IMG/VR virus record: IMGVR_UViG_3300044858_001244
Span: 1-34,193 of that record
Strand: one strand, 5' to 3'
Length of the DNA: 34,193 bases
Origin: a virus
Below, in pieces: positions 5,632 through 11,884 of the stretch. Positions within the stretch are counted from its first letter, which is position 1. Every line of letters begins with the position of its first letter. The notes under the pieces were generated by a model. That model was not told the DNA's origin, ran no database searches, and saw nothing but the letters and a program-made list of their open reading frames with translations. The position numbers and the translations under genes were made by a program.

Positions 5632-6615
5632 ATGAAAAACCTAGCAGTCTTAGTTTTATCTTTAATCATCAGTGGTTCAGCATTTGCTTGGAAGCCAACT
5701 AAAAACATAACAATGGTTGTGCCATTCCCTCCGGGTAGTGGTAATGACCTGATCGCACGGTCTGTATCTGAGTCGGTATCTCGAACTACTGGGGTCACTA
5801 TTGTTATAGAGAACAAAGCGGGTGCGGGTGGTACGGTGGGTATGATGCACCTAAACACGTTGCCGAATGATGGGCATAGCGTATCGCTTGCCTCGATGGG
5901 TGGCATTACGGCTATGGACTACACGCTACCTAACTTTCATCAAAACCCCCCTTATGACATAGGATCTTTTTCGTATGCGCTCAAGGCAGGGTTCTCGCCC
6001 GTGGTTATTATTGCCAATGCAGATGACCCAGTTAGTACGCCAAAACAATTGATCGATGTGTTAACCAAAGAGAAGGTCGATGTCGGGCACTCCGGTGGTG
6101 GGGGTAGGCTTGGTTTAGAGTCTGCGTTAATTGCGATTGGAGCCAACAAGAATGCAGGGTTAAACAGGGTAGAGCATCGTGGCCCTGCTCAGACTGCCAT
6201 AGATGTTGCGGGTAAACACGTTAGGTTTGGTGCGTTGCCGTTAGCCGTTGCCGTTACGTTCAAAGATGCTAACAAGATAAAGATCATTACGCATACGGCT
6301 AGAGATCCAATCAAGACGCTACCGAACGTGCAACCGTTTAGCACAGTCGTGCCGGGATTTAATGCCACGGTGGATTGGGGTGTGGTGCTACCCAAGAGTA
6401 CCCCTAACGAAGTGCTAGATTGGTACGCCAAAGAATTTGGTAAGGCTTTAGACGATGAAAAGGTAAAGGCTTTCTTTGGTTCAAACTTTTTCTTTGTATC
6501 AGACCCCGCTCTCAGGACACCCAAAGCGTTTGCATCATGGGTAACGGAGCAGAGAAAGAAGAACACACCTGTGGTCAATGAAGTTGTTCGACTAATCAAG
6601 GTAGAGACTAAGTGA
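5632..6615 (+). CDS. Bug/TctC-family tripartite tricarboxylate transporter substrate-binding protein
   Basis: A 327-residue protein, the usual length of the TctC (Bug) family. Residues 1-19 are a Sec signal peptide ending AFA. The mature protein starts WKPTKNITMVVPFPPGSGNDL, with the family's hallmark PFPPGG-type loop (here PFPPGSGND) and the following ENKAGAGGTVGM segment that contacts the carboxylate ligand. Family members bind carboxylates in the periplasm and hand them to TctAB permeases or act as orphan sensors. No permease gene is present, so any transport must rely on host TctAB. A good ribosome site (aaggaga) precedes the ATG. The stop overlaps the GTG of the PP-loop gene. Base composition resembles the phage average, so the gene is not an obvious very recent arrival. 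Identity is strong; ligand unknown. Confidence 0.92.
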   Translation: MKNLAVLVLSLIISGSAFAWKPTKNITMVVPFPPGSGNDLIARSVSESVSRTTGVTIVIENKAGAGGTVGMMHLNTLPNDGHSVSLASMGGITAMDYTLPNFHQNPPYDIGSFSYALKAGFSPVVIIANADDPVSTPKQLIDVLTKEKVDVGHSGGGGRLGLESALIAIGANKNAGLNRVEHRGPAQTAIDVAGKHVRFGALPLAVAVTFKDANKIKIITHTARDPIKTLPNVQPFSTVVPGFNATVDWGVVLPKSTPNEVLDWYAKEFGKALDDEKVKAFFGSNFFFVSDPALRTPKAFASWVTEQRKKNTPVVNEVVRLIKVETK

Positions 6616-7439
6616 AATACCATATCACCGCTGACAATAGGATTGAATGTACTTTAGATTACTCATTGAAGGGTAAAACTAAATCGTTCAAAGAGGAAGT
6701 AGCAGATCACTTTAAACATATTGTGGAAGGCCACGATCAAGTCTACCTGTTGTTTAGCGGTGGTATGGATAGTCGTTTCCTAGCCCTTCTTTTAATGGAA
6801 CTAGGGGTAGACTTCACCGCCATAACTTATGCGTTTAGTTCTAATTATGACGATTATGATTCTCGAGCAAGTAAAGATTTTTCTAAACGACACGGCTTTA
6901 AACACGAACTTTTTAATCTTGAATTAAAAGAGTTTAGGTCTTGTATTGAATATCACTATGAAAAAGGATTGTGTTTCCCCGCTTTAAATACATATTACAT
7001 ACTTACTACTTTGCGACGGTACAATCAACCTAATTGTGTGTTCTTAACTGGTGCGGCTTCAGAATTTATTATTCAAAATAAAAAAATTAATCTTAGTTGG
7101 TTCTTACCTGTTTACCAAACTGTCTACCCAAACATTCATAACTTTACAACTGATAGGATATTGTTTTCTTATCTTGACGAGCCAATAATAAAAGACAATT
7201 GGCAAGATTTATCTTTGGGTAGATTTTATTTAAGAAACAAAGTTTATGGGAGTATTTACTCAGATAAACTAAAAAGCCTTAAGAAAAAAGGGCCGGATCA
7301 TCAACACATGGTGGATTTATTTATAGAAATGACTACTAAAAAATACAACGAAGAAGAATTTTTTAAACGAGTAATCGCCGGAAATTTTACACTTGACTTG
7401 GAAGAGTACTATAACGGAGGCGTAAACAATGGCAGTTGA
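6612..7439 (+). CDS. PP-loop ATP pyrophosphatase (asparagine-synthase-like domain)
   Basis: A 275-residue protein beginning with GTG in a GTGA overlap with the TctC stop. VYLLFSGGMDSRFLALLL (about residues 44-61) contains the PP-loop SGGMDS that binds ATP pyrophosphate in adenine-nucleotide alpha-hydrolase-like enzymes. It is followed by DFTAITYAF and a KRHGFKHELFNL strand, as in the synthetase domain of asparagine synthases. There is no N-terminal glutaminase domain, so it would use ammonia or another nucleophile, or adenylate a different substrate. From about 6840 the gene is strikingly A+T-rich compared with TctC, suggesting separate origin. Candidate roles are amidation or sulfuration of a small molecule, peptide, tRNA or base; nothing fixes the substrate. 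Confidence 0.8.
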   Translation: MKYHITADNRIECTLDYSLKGKTKSFKEEVADHFKHIVEGHDQVYLLFSGGMDSRFLALLLMELGVDFTAITYAFSSNYDDYDSRASKDFSKRHGFKHELFNLELKEFRSCIEYHYEKGLCFPALNTYYILTTLRRYNQPNCVFLTGAASEFIIQNKKINLSWFLPVYQTVYPNIHNFTTDRILFSYLDEPIIKDNWQDLSLGRFYLRNKVYGSIYSDKLKSLKKKGPDHQHMVDLFIEMTTKKYNEEEFFKRVIAGNFTLDLEEYYNGGVNNGS

Positions 7440-7635
7440 GATGACTGATTTTGAGCAGGGGGTGTGGGACTATCTAATGTCTCACCCAAAAACCCCGGTT
7501 CAGGCAAATAAAATCGCAAAGGAGTGGATCGTTAGTAAGACTAGGGTATATCGGGTGTTAGAAAGGTTTGTTGAGAATGGGATCGCGGATGTAGTTCGCA
7601 TCGGATCCAAGAAATTTTATAGGGTGAAAGAATGA
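7429..7635 (+). CDS. Small winged-helix DNA-binding protein
   Basis: A 68-residue protein overlapping the end of the PP-loop gene by 11 bases, with ggaggc upstream of the ATG at 7429 (a second ATG at 7441 is possible). The body reads as a winged helix: QGVWDYLMSHPKTPVQANKI, recognition helix VSKTRVYRVLERFVENG, then wing IADVVRIGSKKFYRVKE. This is the layout of MarR/ArsR-like or phage transcription regulators. Its position suggests control of nearby accessory genes, which is inference. The stop overlaps the next start as ATGA. Confidence 0.75.
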   Translation: MAVEMTDFEQGVWDYLMSHPKTPVQANKIAKEWIVSKTRVYRVLERFVENGIADVVRIGSKKFYRVKE

Positions 7636-7772
7636 CTCCTGAAGAATACAAAGCCGAGATCGAGCGCCTAAAGAAAGAAGTTGAACATTGGAAACAGGCG
7701 TACCATAGAGTCAAGACTGAGAATGAAAAGTTATCGCTTGACTTAGGGATAAAGAATAAGGATTTTATATGA
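7632..7772 (+). CDS. Short coiled-coil protein
   Basis: A 46-residue ORF with ATGA overlaps at both ends. The sequence (MTPEEYKAEIERLKKEVEHW and on to LSLDLGIKNKDFI) is one continuous amphipathic helix with leucines, valines and aromatics at heptad spacing, so a dimeric coiled coil is likely. It could be a small adaptor. Function unknown; its reality is supported only by coupling and composition. Confidence 0.6.
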   Translation: MTPEEYKAEIERLKKEVEHWKQAYHRVKTENEKLSLDLGIKNKDFI

Positions 7773-7975
7773 ACAAAGTTACGCAGTGGATGGTGGATCA
7801 GTTAGTTGCACCTGAGCATCAGTATCTTGATGCCGATGACCCCCCATTAGATTCTTTACGTATGGCATGGCCTTTTAAAACCGATGAAGAAAGGAGGGAG
7901 ATACGAAAGTGGATGCGTAAGCAGGATAAAGCAAGAAAGATTCAGTTTTCAAGTTTTGAAGAAGCCCCATTTTAG
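7769..7975 (+). CDS. Small hypothetical protein
   Basis: A 68-residue protein (MNKVTQWMVDQLVAPEHQYLDADDPPLDSL...) with a start overlapping the previous stop. The C-terminal half is basic and helical (TDEERREIRKWMRKQDKARKI), which might contact nucleic acid. No family recognised. Nine bases separate it from the next ATG, and that spacer plus its stop (ttaggagaac) makes up the next ribosome site. Confidence 0.6.
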   Translation: MNKVTQWMVDQLVAPEHQYLDADDPPLDSLRMAWPFKTDEERREIRKWMRKQDKARKIQFSSFEEAPF

Positions 7976-7984
7976 GAGAACATT

Positions 7985-8170
7985 ATGCAAGGATTTCAAT
8001 TGAAATTAGATTTTGGCGAAGGAGTAGAATGCCAAGAAGAATATGAACGGTTCTTAGAAATTAACAACCTCGAAGATAATAACTCGACTTGGGCTATGTT
8101 TTGTGAGTGTTGGAAATCTTTGCTTCGTGCTGAAGCCATGCTAGAAAAACGGAATCAGCCAGTTCAATGA
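7985..8170 (+). CDS. Small acidic hypothetical protein
   Basis: A 61-residue protein (MQGFQLKLDFGEGVECQEEYE...) with an aggaga ribosome site. It is acidic, has three cysteines (ECQEEYERF, then FCECWKSLL) and ends with a helix. No known fold was recognised. Its TGA overlaps the ATG of the VRR-NUC nuclease at 8167, so it may be co-produced with that enzyme. Confidence 0.6.
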   Translation: MQGFQLKLDFGEGVECQEEYERFLEINNLEDNNSTWAMFCECWKSLLRAEAMLEKRNQPVQ

Positions 8171-8460
8171 CACCCGAAGCAAAGGTTAAAAAGAAAGTTA
8201 CCGCGATACTTAAAGAGCACGGTGCTTTTTACTTTACGCCCGTAACTGGAGGCTTTGGTCATTCGGGTATCCCGGATATCGTGGCTTGCTTTAACGGTAA
8301 GTTCATTGGTATCGAGTGCAAAGCAGGAGACAAGAAACCCACTGCCTTGCAGAATAAAGTCTTGGAAGATATACGAAGCGCAAGGGGATTTGCGTTAGTA
8401 GTGAACGAAAGTAATTTGCAGGACGTAGTTGATGTTATTAATTTTATAAAAGGAGAGTAA
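8167..8460 (+). CDS. VRR-NUC domain nuclease
   Basis: A 97-residue protein made up of a single VRR-NUC domain of the PD-(D/E)XK superfamily. Visible motifs are GHSGIPDIVA (catalytic Asp at residue 37), FIGIECKAG (Glu50, Lys52) and TALQ (Gln62). The stand-alone phage versions are structure-specific DNA endonucleases thought to cut branched or Holliday-type intermediates during replication and recombination. Its place beside the DNA polymerase and other nucleases fits. All catalytic residues are present, so activity is expected. Coupled by ATGA to the preceding small gene. Confidence 0.9.
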   Translation: MTPEAKVKKKVTAILKEHGAFYFTPVTGGFGHSGIPDIVACFNGKFIGIECKAGDKKPTALQNKVLEDIRSARGFALVVNESNLQDVVDVINFIKGE

Positions 8461-8462
8461 CC

Positions 8463-8804
8463 ATGAGTTGGCAAAAAGTTGATGATAAAGAGTTGTTGTT
8501 AGCAATTGACGAAACAGAAGTAGAAGTTCCCCCTGAAGTTGTAGAGGCGATAGCCAAACCACGCCGTGGTCGCCCAAAGAAGAATGATGATAGTTCTTCT
8601 CATGATCCTGTAAACAGCCCGCACCATTACACGGCAGGAGGGGTCGAAACAATTGATTTTATCGAAGCCAAAAAACTTAATTTTCATCTTGGAAATGTGG
8701 TTAAGTATGTCTCTCGCGCAGGGATGAAGGGGCAATACGTACAGGACCTTGAGAAAGCCGCATGGTACCTAGCCCGGGAGATTGAACGCGCCAAGGGGGA
8801 ATAA
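8463..8804 (+). CDS. DUF3310 protein with N-terminal AT-hook
   Basis: A 113-residue protein with the AGGAGAGT ribosome site (8451-8458). The C-terminal half is a DUF3310 domain: DPVNSPHHYTAGG (about 48-60), ETIDFIEAK, then GNVVKYVSRAGMKG (about 77-90) and DLEKAAWYLAREIE. DUF3310 occurs in many phages near nucleotide metabolism genes and is sometimes annotated as a nucleotide kinase, without a settled function. Before it lies KPRRGRPKKN (about 32-41), a canonical AT-hook that binds the minor groove of A+T-rich DNA. The combination suggests a DNA-tethered form. Its TAA overlaps the next ATG as TAATG. Confidence 0.88.
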   Translation: MSWQKVDDKELLLAIDETEVEVPPEVVEAIAKPRRGRPKKNDDSSSHDPVNSPHHYTAGGVETIDFIEAKKLNFHLGNVVKYVSRAGMKGQYVQDLEKAAWYLAREIERAKGE

Positions 8805-8866
8805 TGATATATCTCCTCCAACTTATTTTTCTACTTGTCTGCGTATGGGCATGGGCGTCACGATGA
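8804..8866 (+). CDS. Tiny hydrophobic peptide upstream of DNA polymerase
   Basis: A 20-residue ORF (MIYLLQLIFLLVCVWAWASR) whose ATG overlaps the DUF3310 stop (TAATG) and whose TGA overlaps the DNA polymerase ATG at 8863 (ATGA). It is nearly all hydrophobic, enough for one membrane span. Its role may simply be to couple translation of the polymerase, or it may be a functional membrane micro-peptide. The double overlap is the only evidence. Confidence 0.45.
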   Translation: MIYLLQLIFLLVCVWAWASR

Positions 8867-10683
8867 AAATTCTTACGCTTGATTTTGAAACCTATTACGA
8901 CAAACAATTTAGCCTGTCGAAGATAACCACGGAAGAGTACGTCCGCGATGACCGGTTTGAAGTTATTGGCGTAGCCGTCAAGGAGAATGGTGGTGATACA
9001 GAATGGTTCAGCGGGACCTTTGAAGGGACGAAGGATTTCCTTAATCGGTATGACTGGGGTACTAGTTTTGCAGTTGCCCATAACGCTATGTTTGATGCTT
9101 CTATTCTTACTTGGCGGTTTGGCATCCGTCCTATGGCTTGGCTTGATACACTTAGTATGGCTCGTGCTGTTCATGGCACTGAAGTTGGCGGTTCGCTCGC
9201 TGCTTTGGTTAAACACCACGGCCTCGGTGAAAAAGGCACAGAGGTTGGTGAGGCTATTGGAAAAAGACGGGGTGACTTCTCGCCTAGTGATCTGGATCGC
9301 TATGGGGCTTACTGTTGCAACGATGTGGACCTTACTTACGACCTTTTTAATGTCTTAAGCAAAAAGTTTAGTCGGGTAGAATTTAAACTGGTGGACATCA
9401 CCATACGGATGTTCTCAGACCCGGTTCTACGGCTAGACTTACCACTGCTCGAGCAACATCTTGAAGAGGTTAAAGCCCGTAAAGATAAGTTGTTACGGGC
9501 CGTACAGGAAGACCGCGAGGCTCTTATGAGTAACCAGAAGTTTGCTGAGTTACTAAAAAGATGCGGAGTGGTACCACCCACAAAGATAAGCCCAACGACA
9601 GGTAAAGAGACGCTGGCCCTCGCCAAAAGCGATGCGGCGTTTACTGCGCTGGCTGAACACCCAGATGAGCGGGTGCAAGCGTTGGTTGCGGCGAGGCTTG
9701 GAAACAAGAGCACGTTGGAGGAGACCCGGACTGAGCGGTTTATCAATATCGCCAAGCGCGGCTCGATGCCCGTGCCCTTGCAGTATTACGCGGCTCACAC
9801 AGGCCGCTGGGGTGGCACAGATAAGATTAACCTTCAGAACCTACCGAGCCGGGGGGCTAACGCAGGCAAACTTAAGTTAGCGATTCTCCCACCCAAGGGC
9901 TACGTGCTGATCGACTCAGACTCAGCGCAGATCGAGGCCCGGGTGCTGGCTTGGTTGGCTAATCAATGTGATTTAACAGAAGCATTTGCAAAGGGTGAAG
10001 ATGTATACAAAATCATGGCGTCGGCTATTTATTCGAAGGCAAGCACCGAAATTACGAAGGAAGAGCGTTTTGTTGGTAAAACAACGATCCTTGGTTCTGG
10101 CTACGGAATGGGTGCAAAAAAATTCCAAGCGCAACTTAAAGGCTTTGGTGTGGAGATTTCGGAACAAGAGGCTTCGCACATTATTGCTGTCTACCGTGGG
10201 ACCTATTCATTGATCCCGGAGTTATGGCGCCAAGGCCAAGCCGCGATTGAGGCGATGGCTAGCAATCAGTCTGTGCCGTTTGGTAATGGGGCGGTGGTAG
10301 TCCACGGCAGGGACGGGATCCTTATGCCTAACTCGATGTTCCAGCGGTACCCCAATCTACGAAAGGTATTAGATGAGCAGGGCAAGGAGCAGTACGTGTA
10401 CGACGCCCGCCGGGGGGTCAATAAAATTTATGGTGGAAAGTTAGTGGAAAACATCTGTCAGGGTTTAGCCCGATGTATCATAGGGGAGCAGATGATTAAA
10501 ATCGCCAAGCGGTACAAGGTGGTTCTAACCGTCCACGATGCTGTGGCCTGCATTGCCCCGGAATCAGAGGTAGAAGAGGCTACTAAGTATGTTGAAGAAT
10601 GCATGCGCTGGGTGCCCGACTGGGCTACTGGCTTGCCATTAAATTGTGAAGTTGGTTATGGAGAGAGTTATGGTAAATGTTAA
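8863..10683 (+). CDS. Family A DNA polymerase with 3'-5' exonuclease domain
   Basis: A 606-residue replicative DNA polymerase. The DnaQ-like proofreading domain has Exo I LDFETYY (Asp7, Glu9), Exo II AHNAMFDAS (about 72-80) and Exo III YCCNDVD (about 148-154), all intact. The polymerase domain has GRWGGTDKINLQNLP, motif A DSDSAQIEARVLAW (about 351-364), motif B region ERFVGKTTILGSGYGMG (about 400-416) and motif C TVHDAV (about 554-559). The ATG at 8863 overlaps the upstream micro-ORF and begins directly with the exonuclease strand; a longer in-frame start at 8782 would lie inside the DUF3310 gene and is rejected. Length and order match compact phage polymerases of the T7 type, although no thioredoxin-binding insert is obvious. 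Confidence 0.95.
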   Translation: MKILTLDFETYYDKQFSLSKITTEEYVRDDRFEVIGVAVKENGGDTEWFSGTFEGTKDFLNRYDWGTSFAVAHNAMFDASILTWRFGIRPMAWLDTLSMARAVHGTEVGGSLAALVKHHGLGEKGTEVGEAIGKRRGDFSPSDLDRYGAYCCNDVDLTYDLFNVLSKKFSRVEFKLVDITIRMFSDPVLRLDLPLLEQHLEEVKARKDKLLRAVQEDREALMSNQKFAELLKRCGVVPPTKISPTTGKETLALAKSDAAFTALAEHPDERVQALVAARLGNKSTLEETRTERFINIAKRGSMPVPLQYYAAHTGRWGGTDKINLQNLPSRGANAGKLKLAILPPKGYVLIDSDSAQIEARVLAWLANQCDLTEAFAKGEDVYKIMASAIYSKASTEITKEERFVGKTTILGSGYGMGAKKFQAQLKGFGVEISEQEASHIIAVYRGTYSLIPELWRQGQAAIEAMASNQSVPFGNGAVVVHGRDGILMPNSMFQRYPNLRKVLDEQGKEQYVYDARRGVNKIYGGKLVENICQGLARCIIGEQMIKIAKRYKVVLTVHDAVACIAPESEVEEATKYVEECMRWVPDWATGLPLNCEVGYGESYGKC

Positions 10684-10909
10684 AGGTATAGAGGCGTATA
10701 ACAGTATAGCGTCATTACAGAACACTACGATGAAAATAGATACTTCGTTAAATTACACGGCGCATGAAATAAAAGTAAAAGAGTTATTGAAAGAAGTTCA
10801 TATACATTTATTAGGGCAAGACTTTGTAGCAGCGACATCCACGATTGACCAAGCAATTGTTGAACTACGGTTAATGAGAACGGCTATAAAAAGCCATATA
10901 AAAGAATGA
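10670..10909 (+). CDS. Small helical hypothetical protein
   Basis: A 79-residue protein whose ATG at 10670, preceded by ggagagag, overlaps the last 14 bases of the polymerase. An earlier in-frame ATG at 10646 is possible but has no ribosome site. The C-terminal part is helical (AHEIKVKELLKEVHIHLL, then a second helix TIDQAIVELRLMRTAIKSH), resembling small phage helical-bundle proteins. Function unknown. It is coupled to the RecB-like nuclease by ATGA. Confidence 0.65.
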   Translation: MVNVKGIEAYNSIASLQNTTMKIDTSLNYTAHEIKVKELLKEVHIHLLGQDFVAATSTIDQAIVELRLMRTAIKSHIKE

Positions 10910-11586
10910 AGATTCCTACGTGGTCTTACTCCTCCATTTCACTCTTTGATCAGTGTCCAAAGAAGTACTACCACCTGAAGGTGGTCAAGGACATTAAAGA
11001 ACCGGAGTCTCAGGCCATGTTGTATGGCAAAGATCTGCATCTTGCTGCTGAGGAATTTGTGCGGGACAGCAAAGAGATGCCGGAAAAGTATGCTTTCATG
11101 GTGCCCTTGCTCGAGAAACTAAAGGCCCTCCCGGGAGAAAAGTACTGTGAGTATCAGATGGGGGTAAAGCGTTCCCCGGCGGGCTACCACATGACAAACT
11201 TTTTTGACCCTGAAGCCTACTACCGCGGGATCGCTGACTTACTTGTTATCAATAAAAAAGAAAACGAAGCACGGCTGGTAGACTACAAAACCGGTAAAAG
11301 CGCACAGTATGCAGACATGAAGCAATTGAAACTGCTGGCGGCGGCAACCTTTGTGCACTTCCCCTACATAAAAAAGATCAAGGCCGGACTGCTGTTTGTT
11401 ATCGCTAAAGACTTTGTTACGGAAGAGTACGAGATTACAAAGCGGGACGAATATTTCGCGGAATTTGACCCGATTGTTGAGCGACTAGGGGTGGCTATTG
11501 AATCGGGGGTATGGAACCCCAAGCGCAATTTTACTTGCAAGAATTGGTGCGCAGTACTAAACTGTGTGCATAATGGAAGGGGATAG
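10906..11586 (+). CDS. PD-(D/E)XK nuclease, RecB/Cas4-like
   Basis: A 226-residue nuclease of the RecB/Cas4 type. Motifs in order: SSISLFDQCPKKYY at the N-terminus (Cys17), GKDLHLAAEEF (His45), YRGIADLLV (catalytic Asp111), LVDYKTGKS (Asp126, Lys128), and a C-terminal CKNWCAVLNC (Cys211, 215, 220). One N-terminal and three C-terminal cysteines is the arrangement that holds a [4Fe-4S] cluster in Cas4 and AddB nucleases, although the spacing is not the textbook one. Phage members process DNA ends during replication and recombination, usually as 5'-3' exonucleases. No CRISPR genes are near, so a CRISPR role is not supported. Placement between polymerase and helicase fits replication. Confidence 0.9.
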   Translation: MKIPTWSYSSISLFDQCPKKYYHLKVVKDIKEPESQAMLYGKDLHLAAEEFVRDSKEMPEKYAFMVPLLEKLKALPGEKYCEYQMGVKRSPAGYHMTNFFDPEAYYRGIADLLVINKKENEARLVDYKTGKSAQYADMKQLKLLAAATFVHFPYIKKIKAGLLFVIAKDFVTEEYEITKRDEYFAEFDPIVERLGVAIESGVWNPKRNFTCKNWCAVLNCVHNGRG

Positions 11587-11587
11587 C

Positions 11588-11866
11588 ATGGCTAGGGATT
11601 ACAAGCGTGAATACGCTACATATCAAGGCACTGATGACCAGAAAAAGAAGCGTGCGCTACGCAACAAGGCACGCAGGCAGGCTATCCGTGATGGTAAGGC
11701 TAGCAAGGGGGATGGCACGGACGTGCATCACGTTACGGCTATTTCTAAAGGCGGCGCTAATGGCAGGACCAAAGTGGTTCCGGCCTCTGAAAATCGCTCC
11801 TTTGACCGGGATTCAAAACGTGCATTGATCTCTGAGATCAGTTCGCGGGAACGTAAAAAGAAGTAG
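11588..11866 (+). CDS. Small HNH-like protein
   Basis: A 92-residue basic protein. The ATG at 11588 follows ggggat and sits one base after the previous stop; an alternative ATG at 11564 lies inside the nuclease gene. The N-terminal half is Lys/Arg-rich and helical (KKKRALRNKARRQAIRDG). It is followed by GTDVHHVTAISKGGANG (His47, His48) and ENRSFDRD (Asn69), matching the short DxHH...N...NRSF pattern of small phage HNH-type proteins. No CxxC zinc knuckles are present. It may nick DNA or act as a structural DNA-binding relative; a weakened HNH is possible. Confidence 0.75.
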   Translation: MARDYKREYATYQGTDDQKKKRALRNKARRQAIRDGKASKGDGTDVHHVTAISKGGANGRTKVVPASENRSFDRDSKRALISEISSRERKKK

Positions 11867-11884
11867 TTGTAATTTGTTGTAGTT

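Noticed and set aside
5496-5906. 136-codon - strand frame across the start of the TctC gene
   Set aside because: It is antisense to a strongly recognised signal peptide and TctC N-terminus, and has no ribosome site.
8782-8862. Extended N-terminus for the DNA polymerase
   Set aside because: It would run inside the end of the DUF3310 gene; the ATG at 8863 begins directly with the exonuclease strand and overlaps an upstream stop.
10906-11586. CRISPR-associated Cas4
   Set aside because: The fold is shared, but there is no CRISPR array, Cas1 or Cas2, and the neighbours are replication genes.
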